NCBI GenBank assembly: GCA_963824215.1
Contig: CAWGOE010000001.1
Span: 186,001 to 250,000 of the forward strand
From: VRUE01 sp963824215
GTDB taxonomy: Bacteria > Actinomycetota > Thermoleophilia > Solirubrobacterales > 70-9
Direction of reading: 5' to 3'
Length of the DNA: 64,000 bases
The position numbers were made by a program, and so were the translations under genes. The notes beneath the pieces were generated by a model that had not been told where the DNA came from, made no database searches, and saw only the letters and a program-made list of their open reading frames with translations. Position 1 is the stretch's first letter, and every line of letters begins with the position of its first letter. Shown piece after piece: positions 34,192-42,569 of this stretch.

Positions 34192-34479
34192 TCACGGCGC
34201 CTCGTGAGGCGGCGAGAGGCTGAACGCGCCGAGCTGCGTGCTGCCGGTGTTCCAGGTGATGCCCTCCAGCAGCGCGCAGTCGATCCGTACGCCGAGCGCC
34301 GCCGCGAGCTTGACCAGCGTGTCGATGCGCGGGGTGCGAGCGCCCCGCTCCAGTAGTCCGATCTCAGTGCGGTGGAGGGAGGCGCGAAAGCCGACCTCTT
34401 CCTGGCTGAGGCCGGCGCGCTTGCGCTCGCGATGGAGGTTCTTGCCGAACTGCCTGGCGACCGTCGGTCCCGCCTCCAT
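34192..34479 (-). CDS. XRE-family helix-turn-helix regulator
   Basis: 95 residues from the ATG at 34479, which overlaps the upstream stop by one base. The HTH_3 pattern is clear: FGKNLHRERKRAGLSQEEVG then RTEIGLLERGARTPRIDTLV and AAALGVRI. A short C-terminal extension contains a Ser/His-rich end. Likely a regulator of the surrounding element. Confidence 0.82.
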   Translation of the reverse strand: MEAGPTVARQFGKNLHRERKRAGLSQEEVGFRASLHRTEIGLLERGARTPRIDTLVKLAAALGVRIDCALLEGITWNTGSTQLGAFSLSPPHEAP

Positions 34480-34766
34480 CAGTCCGTCTCCAGCCGCGCG
34501 AAGTAGAGCGCGGCGCGAGTCGGGACGATGAAGGCACCCTCGCAGTAGAGGAGCCCAGCGCCCACCAGTTCGCGGACCGCTCGCTCGACGGCGTCGTCGG
34601 TGTCGAAACCTGGATCGGCGTTCAGCGCTCGGGACAGCTCGGGGATCGTCAGCAGCGATGGATGCTCTTCGAGCAGGAATGCCAGAACGACGCCCTCTGC
34701 CTTCGCGTCCTCGGCACTTGGATGGGCTGGATCGCGCTCGCAATCCGTAGGGTTGGTCTCAGCCAT
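34479..34766 (-). CDS. Small winged-helix-like protein
   Basis: 95 residues. LAFLLEEHPSLLTIPELSRA and AVERAVRELVGAGLLYCEGA form a plausible winged helix, ending AALYFARLETD. No recognised family. Cotranscribed with the XRE gene (one-base overlap), so probably a partner in element regulation. Confidence 0.6.
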   Translation of the reverse strand: MAETNPTDCERDPAHPSAEDAKAEGVVLAFLLEEHPSLLTIPELSRALNADPGFDTDDAVERAVRELVGAGLLYCEGAFIVPTRAALYFARLETD

Positions 34767-34855
34767 GAGGAGCTACGCCTCCTTGTGGTCAGGCGGCCCG
34801 TCGTGTTCACGCACGGCGGGTCGCCGCTTATGTTTGAGGAGCCAGCCTAGCAAGG

Positions 34856-35116
34856 TTGTCCAAATCTATTGTGACGCCGCGAACTCCCCAAGACCCCAAA
34901 TCACAGAAGGCTCTCGGGAGCACGATCCGCCAGCTCCGGAAAAAGAAGGGCGACAGCCTTCAGGTGCTGGCCGGGGAAGCCGGAATCACGAAGAACATGC
35001 TCTCCCTGATCGAGCGGGGCGAAGGCAACCCGTCATGGGCGACCGTTCAGGGAATCGCGAAGGCACTCGGGGTCTCCGTGGCGGACCTGGCGAAACTCGC
35101 CGACGCCGAAAAATGA
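34856..35116 (+). CDS. XRE-family helix-turn-helix protein
   Basis: 86 residues from a TTG at 34856; the in-frame GTG at 34871 is equally possible. HTH_3: LGSTIRQLRKKKGDSLQVLA, GITKNMLSLIERGEGNPSWA, VQGIAKALGVSVADL. Divergent from the HTH pair at 34192-34766 with about 90 bases between, a layout like a phage-type switch region. Confidence 0.8.
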   Translation: MSKSIVTPRTPQDPKSQKALGSTIRQLRKKKGDSLQVLAGEAGITKNMLSLIERGEGNPSWATVQGIAKALGVSVADLAKLADAEK

Positions 35117-35249
35117 GACAGAAATGAGACTCTCGCGCCCCGGAACGCCCTGGAATCGCTCGGAAGCGCGCGGAACGCCGATTCACCACCCGGCCGTCCA
35201 TCTGGCTCCACAAAAGGAAAAGGCCGGCACTTGCCGGCACTCTCCCCCA

Positions 35250-35345
35250 TGCGCCCGACGAGAATCGAACTCGCGACCTTCGGCTTGAAAGACCGACGCT
35301 CTTTGGTCCCCGTGAAGGGACCGTTGACCACTGAGCTACGGGCGC
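35250..35345 (-). tRNA. tRNA-Glu-like (anticodon UUC) with 24-base D-loop insertion
   Basis: The reverse strand has a complete acceptor stem GCGCCCG/CGGGCGC, D-stem GCTC/GAGC, anticodon stem TCGGT/GCCGA with loop CTTTCAA, and T-arm GCGAG-TTCGATT-CTCGT, discriminator A. Between AGTGGT and the D-stem's 3' half lie 24 extra bases that fold into a hairpin (GGTCCC/GGGACC). Without them it is a normal 72-nt tRNA. The gene may be functional with an odd D-loop, processed, or disrupted. Identity rests on the fold. Confidence 0.7.
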
Positions 35346-35396
35346 CCTGGGCGTTAACTTTATCGGCGTGAACCCATTGGAGCATTCCTCCCGCGC

Positions 35397-36152
35397 ATGG
35401 ATCTAGGACTTCAGGGGCGCGTTGCCCTGGTGATGGGCGCTAGCCAGGGGATCGGTCGGGGGATCGCGGAGGTGCTTGCCCGGGAAGGGGCTCGCGTCGC
35501 AATCGCCAGCCGCTCGCCGGAGCGGCTTGACGAAGTGGCTGCGGCAATTGAGGGCGACGCCTCTCCCCTCGTCGCAGATACCACCGACCTCGATCGACTC
35601 GCCGAGCTGCCGGGCGAGGTCGAGGCAGTGCTCGGCCCAGTCGACATCCTCGTCGCCAACACGGGCGGCCCGCCACTCGGCGGGGCGCTCATCCACAAGC
35701 TCGACGAGTGGGAGCTCGCCTACCGCTCGCTCGTCCTCGCCCCGCGGGTGCTCGCTGGCGCCGTCGTGCCCGGCATGCAGGAACGTGGCTGGGGGCGAAT
35801 CGTCAACGTCGGCTCCAGCTCGACCCGCGAGCCGATTCCCGGCCTCAACCTCTCCAACTCCCACCGCATGGCGGCGGTCGGCTTCCTGAAGACGCTCTCG
35901 CGCGAGGTCGCCGCCGACGGGATCACCGTCAACACCGTCGCCACTGGCCGCTTCGCGACCGAGCGGCTGGCCTCCAACTATGGCTCGATGGAAGCGGCTG
36001 AAGCCGCCGCCCAGCACGACGTGCCCGCCGGCCGCCTCGGCCAGCCCTCCGAGTACGGCGACCTGGTCGCCTTCCTCTGCTCCGAGCGCGCCTCCTACAT
36101 CACCGGCGTCACGATCCCGATCGACGGCGGCATGCTCCACTCGGCCTTCTGA
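35397..36152 (+). CDS. FabG-like SDR with atypical active site
   Basis: 251 residues. Cofactor motif GASQGIG and a C-terminal ITGVTIPIDGG typical of 3-oxoacyl-reductase-like SDRs. Instead of NNAG it has ANTGG, and the usual Tyr-x3-Lys is replaced by LSNSHRM with a Lys only later (GFLKTLSRE). A subgroup of bacterial SDRs shares the LSN…R pattern. Catalytic ability is therefore uncertain. Transcribed just before the metal exporter. Confidence 0.82.
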   Translation: MDLGLQGRVALVMGASQGIGRGIAEVLAREGARVAIASRSPERLDEVAAAIEGDASPLVADTTDLDRLAELPGEVEAVLGPVDILVANTGGPPLGGALIHKLDEWELAYRSLVLAPRVLAGAVVPGMQERGWGRIVNVGSSSTREPIPGLNLSNSHRMAAVGFLKTLSREVAADGITVNTVATGRFATERLASNYGSMEAAEAAAQHDVPAGRLGQPSEYGDLVAFLCSERASYITGVTIPIDGGMLHSAF

Positions 36153-36187
36153 GCCAGTGCCCGCGCGCCGCCTACGATAGGTCGGCG

Positions 36188-37090
36188 ATGAGCCACTCCC
36201 ACCACGGCCACACCCACGGCGCTTCCGCCGACGCCGACCGCAAGAAGCTGACGATCGCCCTGCTGCTGATCCTCGGCTTCATGGCGGCCGAGGTGGTGAC
36301 CGGGGTCCTCGCCAACTCGCTGGCGCTGCTCTCCGACGCGGCGCACATGCTCACCGACGCCGCCGCGATCGGGCTTTCCCTGATCGCGATCCGCCTCGCC
36401 AAGCGACCCGCCGAAGGCCGCATGACCTTTGGCCTCAAACGGGTGGAGATCCTCTCCGCTCAGATCAACGGCATCACCCTGCTGGTCCTGGCAACGATCA
36501 TCGCGATCGAGGGCCTCCGCCGCCTCTTCGACCCGCCCGGTGTAGACGGCGGTCTCGTCCTCGTCGTCGCTCTCGCCGGAATCGTTGTCAACGTTGCCGC
36601 CACCGCCGTGCTCGCCAGCGCCAACCGGCAGAGCCTCAACGTCGAGGGCAGCTTCCAGCACCTGCTCACCGACCTCTACGCCTTCATCGGCACCGCCGTC
36701 GCCGCAGCGGTGATCCTGCTGACCGGCTTCGACCAGGCCGACGCAATCGCCTCGCTGCTGGTCGCGGCGCTGATGCTCTACTCCGCTTACGGCCTGCTGC
36801 GCGACTCGGGGCGGGTCTTCCTCGAGGCCTCACCGAAGGGGCTTGACCCCGACCGGATCGGCGCACTGATGGTCGCTCAGCCCCACGTGGTCGAGGTCCA
36901 CGACCTGCACGTCTGGGAGGTCACCTCCGAGTTCCCAGCGCTCTCCGCGCACGTCATCGTCGAGGCCGACGCCGACTGCCACCGGGCCCGGCTCGAGCTG
37001 GCCGAGCTGATCGAGCGCGACTTCGGCATCCACCACACGACGCTGCAGGTCGAGCACGAGCCCGAGCGCCTGGTCCAGATCGAGCGCTAG
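36188..37090 (+). CDS. Cation diffusion facilitator (CzcD/ZitB-like metal exporter)
   Basis: 300 residues. A His-rich N-terminus (MSHSHHGHTHG) leads to six transmembrane helices. Metal-site motifs are HMLTDAA in TM2 and HLLTDLY in TM5, each His-x3-Asp. The cytosolic C-terminal domain ends HHTTLQVEHE. Exports zinc or related divalent ions against protons at the plasma membrane. Its stop overlaps that of lysS by a few bases, tail to tail. Confidence 0.92.
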   Translation: MSHSHHGHTHGASADADRKKLTIALLLILGFMAAEVVTGVLANSLALLSDAAHMLTDAAAIGLSLIAIRLAKRPAEGRMTFGLKRVEILSAQINGITLLVLATIIAIEGLRRLFDPPGVDGGLVLVVALAGIVVNVAATAVLASANRQSLNVEGSFQHLLTDLYAFIGTAVAAAVILLTGFDQADAIASLLVAALMLYSAYGLLRDSGRVFLEASPKGLDPDRIGALMVAQPHVVEVHDLHVWEVTSEFPALSAHVIVEADADCHRARLELAELIERDFGIHHTTLQVEHEPERLVQIER

Positions 37091-38586
37091 CTCTCCTCGC
37101 GGGGTGCATCCCCGCCGCCACCCTCGCCCGCCGCCTCGCGCATCGAGGGGAAGAGGATCACGTCGCGCAGGGTCTTGGCGCCGCTGAGGATCATCATCAG
37201 GCGGTCGACGCCGAGGCCCGAGCCGCTCGCCGTCAGCATCCCGTATTCGAGCGCCCGCACGAACTCCTCGTCGTGCTCGTGCGGCGTCTCCTCCGCACCC
37301 GACTCCTGCCGCTCGCGCTGTTCGACGAAGTGACGCCGCTGTTCGATCGGGTCGTTGACGTCGGTCCCGCCGCCGGTGATCTCCATCCCGGCGACGATCC
37401 CGTCGAAGGCCGCCGCCAGCTGCTGCGGGTGCTCCGGCACTGGCTTGACCAGCGGCCAAATCGCCAGCGGTAGATCGATGATGAAGGCCGGCTGGATCAG
37501 CTTTGGCTCGACCAGCTTGCCCTGCAGCGTGTCGACCAGCGCCGCCCAGTCGTCGTCGGGCTCGGCATCGTCGCCGGCAATCTCGGCAAGCTCGTCGCGG
37601 CTGGCCTTGGTGATGTCAACGCCGGTCTCTTCCTTGATCAAGTCCTGCAACCGCAGCCGCGGCCAGGGCGGCGCCAGGTCGATCGTCTCGCCGTCGCGCT
37701 CGACCTTCGTCGTACCCAGAACCCGTTCGGCGACGTCGGAGACGATGCCCTCGGCGACGTCCATAACGCCGTGGTAGTCGGCGCCGCTGACGAACCACTC
37801 GAGCATCGTGAACTCGGGGTTGTGCTGCGGCGACATCCCCTCGTTGCGGAAGAACTTGCCCAGCTCGTAGACGTGCTCGAAGCCGCCGACGATCGCCCGC
37901 TTCAGGTAGAGCTCGGTCGCGATCCGCAGGTAGAGGTGGCGGTCAAGCGCGTGGTGGTGGGTCTTGAAGGGCCGCGCCGCGGCGCCACCGGTCATCCGCT
38001 GCAGCACCGGCGTTTCCATCTCGACGTAGCCGCGTTCATCGAGGTGGTCGCGGATCGCCTTCACCACCTTTGCCCGCATCGCGAAGATCTCCCGCGAGCC
38101 CTCGTTCGCCATCAGGTCGAGCTCGCGCTGGCGGTAGCGCACCTCCGGATCGGAGATGCCGTGAAAGAGGTCGGGCGGGTCGCGCAACGCCTTGGCCAAC
38201 AGTGTGCACTCGCGCACCTCAATTGCCAGCTGCCCCCGTTTGGTCACGTAGAGGTCGCCCTCGACCCCGACCAGGTCGCCGATGTCGAGGTCTTCGATCC
38301 GGTCGAACGCCTCCTCGCCCAGCGCATCGCGGCGGGCGTAGGCCTGGATCGTGCCGGAGACATCGCGAATGTCGAAGAAGGTCGTCTTGCCGTGACCGCG
38401 TTGCCCGGTCACCCGCCCGGCGATCCGGTAGGAGAGCTCGCGGTGCTCACCCTCCCCCAGCTCAGCGGGGTCGTGCGCCTCGTGGATCTCGGCGACCGCG
38501 TTGCGGTCGGGAAAGGAGAACGGGTAGGGGTCGATCCCTTCGGATCGCAGCCGCTCTACCTTCGCTAGACGCTCCTCTGCGCTCAA
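37087..38586 (-). CDS. lysS: Lysyl-tRNA synthetase, class II
   Basis: 499 residues. N-terminal OB-fold anticodon-binding domain (GRVTGQRGHGKTTFFDIRD), class II motif 2 (FRNEGMSPQHNPEFTMLEWF) and motif 3 (GSGLGVDRLMMIL). Attaches lysine to tRNA-Lys in the cytosol. It follows prmC with a 7-base gap in one minus-strand unit with lgt and argF further upstream. Confidence 0.95.
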   Translation of the reverse strand: MSAEERLAKVERLRSEGIDPYPFSFPDRNAVAEIHEAHDPAELGEGEHRELSYRIAGRVTGQRGHGKTTFFDIRDVSGTIQAYARRDALGEEAFDRIEDLDIGDLVGVEGDLYVTKRGQLAIEVRECTLLAKALRDPPDLFHGISDPEVRYRQRELDLMANEGSREIFAMRAKVVKAIRDHLDERGYVEMETPVLQRMTGGAAARPFKTHHHALDRHLYLRIATELYLKRAIVGGFEHVYELGKFFRNEGMSPQHNPEFTMLEWFVSGADYHGVMDVAEGIVSDVAERVLGTTKVERDGETIDLAPPWPRLRLQDLIKEETGVDITKASRDELAEIAGDDAEPDDDWAALVDTLQGKLVEPKLIQPAFIIDLPLAIWPLVKPVPEHPQQLAAAFDGIVAGMEITGGGTDVNDPIEQRRHFVEQRERQESGAEETPHEHDEEFVRALEYGMLTASGSGLGVDRLMMILSGAKTLRDVILFPSMREAAGEGGGGDAPREES

Positions 38587-38593
38587 CTGGCGC

Positions 38594-39436
38594 TCACGGT
38601 GCGACGCCGACGGTTACCCGCTCATCTCCCATGTAGTCGCGCATAGTAGTTGCGTCGCGCAGCATCTCGCGCATCGCCGGGCCATGGTGCGTGTCGTGCT
38701 CCATCGCCAGCTTCCAACCGCTCGGCGTTTCCTCGATCAGACCGCGGATTACGCCGAGCCCGTCCTCACCGCAAGCGCCGGTGACGGCGATCCGCGGCTC
38801 ACGCCGGATCTCCGGCGAGCGGTCGTAGATCGTCTGGTCGGTGACGTAGGGCAGGTTGGCGATGACCATGTCGACGCCCTCGAGCCCATCGGGCAGACCT
38901 TCAGCGACTCTGACATCGAACTCGAGGCCGAGCCGCTCGGCGTTCTCGCGGGCGGCTTCGACTGCTTCCGGCGAGAGGTCAGAGGCAGTGATGCGCAGGT
39001 CCGGGCGCTCTGACATCAGGGCCAGGGCGATCGCGCCGGAGCCAGTACCAACCTCGTGAACGCGCGCGCCCTCGGGCAGTTCGGTGCCGACCTCGACCAG
39101 CAGCTCGGTCTCCCGGCGCGGCCAGAGCACGCGCGGGTCGACGTGGATCTGGAGGTCGCGGAAGGGGGCGCGTTCGAGCACGTAGGCCAAGGGCTCGTGA
39201 TCGGCGCGGCGTGCGACGGCGGCTTCGATTGCGGCCACGACCTCGGGCGAAGCCTCCCCCGCGCCATCGCGGGAAAGCTCCTCAATGCTGATCCCGAGCG
39301 CGTTAGCGACCAGCGCTTCCGCATCGGCACGCGGCTCCTCACAGCCCGCCGCCGCGATCTGCTCAGCCGCGGTGTCGAGCAGCGCACCGACGGTCGCGGA
39401 CGAACCTCCTCCGCTGCCAGTCTCCACTGCTTCCAC
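38594..39436 (-). CDS. prmC: Release factor glutamine methyltransferase PrmC
   Basis: 280 residues. N-terminal helical domain binding the release factor, then the SAM motif VHEVGTGSGAIALAL and the active-site NLPYV (the family NPPY with Leu for Pro). Methylates the Gln of the GGQ motif in peptide-chain release factors. In many genomes prmC follows prfA. Here it lies between lgt and lysS, and the 5' gap is 69 A/T-rich bases. N-terminal Ser/Gly-rich extension of ~15 residues may not be translated. Confidence 0.85.
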   Translation of the reverse strand: MEAVETGSGGGSSATVGALLDTAAEQIAAAGCEEPRADAEALVANALGISIEELSRDGAGEASPEVVAAIEAAVARRADHEPLAYVLERAPFRDLQIHVDPRVLWPRRETELLVEVGTELPEGARVHEVGTGSGAIALALMSERPDLRITASDLSPEAVEAARENAERLGLEFDVRVAEGLPDGLEGVDMVIANLPYVTDQTIYDRSPEIRREPRIAVTGACGEDGLGVIRGLIEETPSGWKLAMEHDTHHGPAMREMLRDATTMRDYMGDERVTVGVAP

Positions 39437-39505
39437 TCCGCTCGCCTCCCTTATTTACTTTAAAAATATTTGTGCAAGATTAGCCGACATTCCAAGCCGC
39501 CGCAG

Positions 39506-40294
39506 TCAACCCGCCGGGCTCGGATCGGTGACATCTGAGGCGCTGCGGGAAAGGCTCCCGTGGCGCCGTTTGACCACATATAGCCAGACAAGGCCGGCGA
39601 CCATCATTGCAAGGCTCTCCAGCTGGGCGGAGGTCAAGCCCACAGCGGCGTCGCTGTTGCGCCTGAGGAACTCGACCCCGAAGCGCTCGGCACCGGCGTA
39701 GACGAGGTAGAGCGCAAACAACACGCCAACGCGGAAACGGTCGCGCAAATGCCACAGCAGCCAGGCGCCAAAGCCCATCACTAGCGCCTCGTAAATCGGC
39801 GTCGGGTGGACCTCTTCGGTGGTGGGCACGGTGCCGTCGGGGTAGGACATCGCCCACGGCCCATCCCAAGCCCTGCCGTAGTCGCCATCGCCGGAAAGTT
39901 GGCAGCCGACTCGCCCCACGGCATAGCCAAGCGCAAGCGCTGGGGCCGCCAGGTCGAGGAGGGCCAGGCGCAGGAAGTCGCGGTACCAGGCCCAGAGCAG
40001 CACCGCAATCGCACCACCGAGCGCGCCGCCGTACCAGACCAGCCCGGAGCCGCTGAAGATGTTGCCGAGCAGGTCGTCCTTGACGCTGTCCCAGTTTTCG
40101 GCGATGAAGTAGAGGCGCGAGCCGACAACGCCGCCGACTAGGGCCGAGAAGCCCATCTCATACGCCCAATCAACCGGCTTGCCGAGCTCCCCCAGACGCT
40201 TCCAGATCAGCCACCCCGCAGCGAGGAAGGCGAGGGCGAACATCAGGCCGAAGCTCTGCAGGGTCAGCGGGCCGAGGTTGATCTCCGGATACAT
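39506..40294 (-). CDS. lgt: Prolipoprotein diacylglyceryl transferase
   Basis: 262 residues, seven hydrophobic spans. The Lgt signature GRVGCQLSGDGDYG is present, with essential Arg, plus HPTPIYEAL. It transfers diacylglycerol from phosphatidylglycerol to the lipobox Cys of exported prolipoproteins, in the plasma membrane. Three bases separate it from argF. Confidence 0.93.
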   Translation of the reverse strand: MYPEINLGPLTLQSFGLMFALAFLAAGWLIWKRLGELGKPVDWAYEMGFSALVGGVVGSRLYFIAENWDSVKDDLLGNIFSGSGLVWYGGALGGAIAVLLWAWYRDFLRLALLDLAAPALALGYAVGRVGCQLSGDGDYGRAWDGPWAMSYPDGTVPTTEEVHPTPIYEALVMGFGAWLLWHLRDRFRVGVLFALYLVYAGAERFGVEFLRRNSDAAVGLTSAQLESLAMMVAGLVWLYVVKRRHGSLSRSASDVTDPSPAG

Positions 40295-40297
40295 CGC

Positions 40298-41183
40298 TCA
40301 GCTAGCGAGCAGCGTCCGCAGCAGCGCCTTCTGCGTGTGGAGACGGTTCTCAGCCTGATCCCAGACGACGGACTGCGGCCCGTAGAGAACGTCGGCGGTG
40401 ATCTCCTCGCCGGGGTGGGCGGGGAGGCAGTGGAGAACGACAGCTCCCTGCTTCGCCGCGCCGAGCAGATCGGCATCGACGCGGAAGGGCGTCAGGTCGG
40501 CGCGGCGCCGCTCGGCTTCCTCCTCGTCCCCCATGCTGACCCAGACATCGGTGTAGATCGCGTCGGCGCCTGATACCGCATCGCGAGGATCGTCGGTCAG
40601 CTTGACGCCGTGGCCCTGCTCGAGCTGGTAGCCGTCAGGTGCCGCAACAGTCAGCTCGACGCCGGCCAGCTCGCAGGCAATCGCCAGCGAGCGGGCGACG
40701 TTGTTGCCATCGCCAACGTAGGCGAGCCGCAGGCCCTGCAGGTCGCCGCAGCGCTCGCGCAGGGTGAGCAGGTCGGCGAGCGCCTGACATGGGTGGTGAA
40801 GCGGGGTGAGCGCGTTGACGACCGGCACCTCGGCCCCCGCAGCTAGCTCGGCCACCGCCTCGTGCGAGCCCGAGCGGATCACGATCGCGTCGAGATAGCG
40901 CGAGAGCACCCGGCCGGTATCGCCGGCGGACTCGCCACGGGAGAGCTGCATTTCGTCGCCGCGCAGGACGATCGGCGTCGCACCGAGCTCAGCCACGCCG
41001 ACCTCAAAGGAAATCCGCGTCCGCGTCGAGGGCTTCTCGAAGACGAGGGCGATGCTGCGCCCGGCAAGGTCTCCGGCGCCCTGACCCTCCCCCCGCCCGG
41101 CTTTTAACCCGGCGGCAAGGTCGAGTAGCTCGGAGAAGCTCAAAGGCCCCCAGCTCTTCACCGGTGAGGAAGTCGCGCTTCAA
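40298..41183 (-). pseudogene. argF: Ornithine carbamoyltransferase, apparent single-base frameshift near the N-terminus
   Basis: Carbamoyl-phosphate motif KPSTRTRISF, HHPCQ and the ornithine loop HCLPAH identify OTCase (arginine synthesis). The continuous frame opens only at a GTG at 41161 with no ribosome site, giving an abrupt start VKSWGPLSFSELLDLA. A typical OTC N-terminus, LKRDFLTGEEL, is encoded directly upstream in another frame. Dropping one C from the run at 41147-41151 fuses them (LTGEELGPLSFSELLDLA) and yields a ~294-residue enzyme starting at the TTG at 41183. A sequencing indel is the simplest explanation, so the gene is probably functional. Confidence 0.82.
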
Positions 41184-41201
41184 GCACCGGATACTACGTC
41201 C

Positions 41202-42032
41202 GTGCAGCTCACGGTCATCTCCTGGAACCTCTTCCACGGGCGCGATTTCCCGCCCGATCCCGGCCTGTTCACCTGGCGCTCGCGGCTGCTGCGGGTGACG
41301 GAGCGCAACGCGACCCACCTCCAGGTGAACCGCAGCCTGCTGGACGAATTCTCCAATCTCCTGGCCGCCGCGGAGTGGGACATAGCGATGCTGCAGGAGT
41401 GCCCACCGCGCTTCGCCGCGCCGCTGGCACATGCCTGCGCCGCCGAGGGGCACAGGGTGCTGACCTCGCGCAACTCGTTCGGCGCCCTGCGCGCGCTTGC
41501 CGCCGGCCTCAACCCGGACCTGATCGCCTCGGGTGAGGGTGGCTCGAACCTAACGTTGGTCCGAGATCCACTCCAGATCGTCGAGCGACGCGAGCTGGCG
41601 ATCCACGAGGGGCCGCTGGAGCGGCGGGCGATGGCCTTCACGCGCATCGGCGGCGGCGACAACGCAGGGCTCTGCATCGCCAACCTCCATGCCTCCGCGC
41701 ACCAGCCGGAGCTGACCGCCGAGGACGTGCTGCGCGCCGCCGTCGCGGCCGGCGAATGGGCCGGTGAGGCGCCGCTGATCTTCGGCGGCGACCTCAACCT
41801 GCGCCCGCGAGAGAGCCCAGCCGTGTTCACCGAGCTGCGTGAGTGCTTCGGGCTTGCCGCGCCGACTGCTCCGGGCGCGATCGACCACCTACTGGTGCGC
41901 GGCCTCGACGTGGTCGAGCCACCCCACCAGTGGCCCCCCGAGCGCCGCGAGGTACGCGACAGCGGGCTGGCTCTGCGACTCTCCGACCACGCCCCGGTCG
42001 AGGGACGTTTCGCCCTGCCGGCCCCCAGGTAA
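41202..42032 (+). CDS. Endonuclease/exonuclease/phosphatase-fold protein
   Basis: 276 residues. EEP motifs: TVISWNLFHGR, LQECPP (metal-binding Glu), ANLHASAH, FGGDLNLRP and the terminal SDHAPVEG. Cytosolic, no signal peptide. Could be a nuclease or phosphodiesterase. Divergent from argF with about 20 bases between, which is tight for two promoters. Confidence 0.85.
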   Translation: MQLTVISWNLFHGRDFPPDPGLFTWRSRLLRVTERNATHLQVNRSLLDEFSNLLAAAEWDIAMLQECPPRFAAPLAHACAAEGHRVLTSRNSFGALRALAAGLNPDLIASGEGGSNLTLVRDPLQIVERRELAIHEGPLERRAMAFTRIGGGDNAGLCIANLHASAHQPELTAEDVLRAAVAAGEWAGEAPLIFGGDLNLRPRESPAVFTELRECFGLAAPTAPGAIDHLLVRGLDVVEPPHQWPPERREVRDSGLALRLSDHAPVEGRFALPAPR

Positions 42033-42125
42033 TGAGATAGTCACTCAATCGAAGCTGCATCTGGCGTCGAATAGCGACGCTGTACACAACTTCATCGTCC
42101 AAACCCCAGCAGGAGGCATCTGAAC

Positions 42126-42569
42126 ATGGCCGCGAAAAAACAGTCGTCCGGCAAAACGACGAAAAAAGCGAAAGCCGGGACGCGCGCCAAAAAAACGTCC
42201 ACTCGCAAACCGGCCGCCAAAAAAGCGAAAGCGAAAGCTGCGAAAAAAGCGGCGAGCCGGAACACCACTACCGGCCTCGATAAGAGCGTCGAGCAGTTCC
42301 GCGAGAGCCTTGAACACAGCGTCACGCTCAGCCGCGATCGCCTGCAGGAGGTCGTAGACGACGCCGTCAAGCGCGGCCGGATGACCCGCGGCGACGCCGA
42401 GAAGATGGTCTCCGACCTGATCAAACGCGGCCGTCGCCAGACCGACGGCATGCTCAAAGAGCTGGAGCGACTGGTCAAACAGGCACGCAAAGAGGTCGGT
42501 GGCCGCACCGCGCCGGTGCGCAAACAGGCGACCCAGGCGGCGCGGCGCGCGCGCAAGAAACTGAGCTAG
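42126..42569 (+). CDS. Histone H1-like Lys/Ala-rich tail with phasin-like helical domain
   Basis: 147 residues. Residues 1-45 consist of Lys/Ala repeats (KKAKAKAAKKAAS), as in bacterial histone-like tails that bind DNA or polyanions. Residues ~50-125 are amphipathic helices (RDRLQEVVDDAVKRGRMTRG) like PhaF/phasin-type proteins. A basic end (RRARKKLS) follows. Possibly links DNA with storage granules, as PhaF does, or acts as a nucleoid protein. Stop abuts the GTG of rlmD. Confidence 0.7.
   Translation: MAAKKQSSGKTTKKAKAGTRAKKTSTRKPAAKKAKAKAAKKAASRNTTTGLDKSVEQFRESLEHSVTLSRDRLQEVVDDAVKRGRMTRGDAEKMVSDLIKRGRRQTDGMLKELERLVKQARKEVGGRTAPVRKQATQAARRARKKLS

Noticed and set aside
35250..35273. tRNA 3' end as attachment site of the integrase
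   Set aside because: I looked for a second copy of GCGCCCGACGAGAATCGAAC at the far side of the accessory region and saw none in the window.
35250..35345. Selenocysteine tRNA (96 nt, possible UCA loop in GGTCCCTTCACGGGGACC)
   Set aside because: The D-stem partner GAGC lies after that hairpin, the loop has C at position 37, and the remaining sequence gives a standard tRNA with anticodon UUC.
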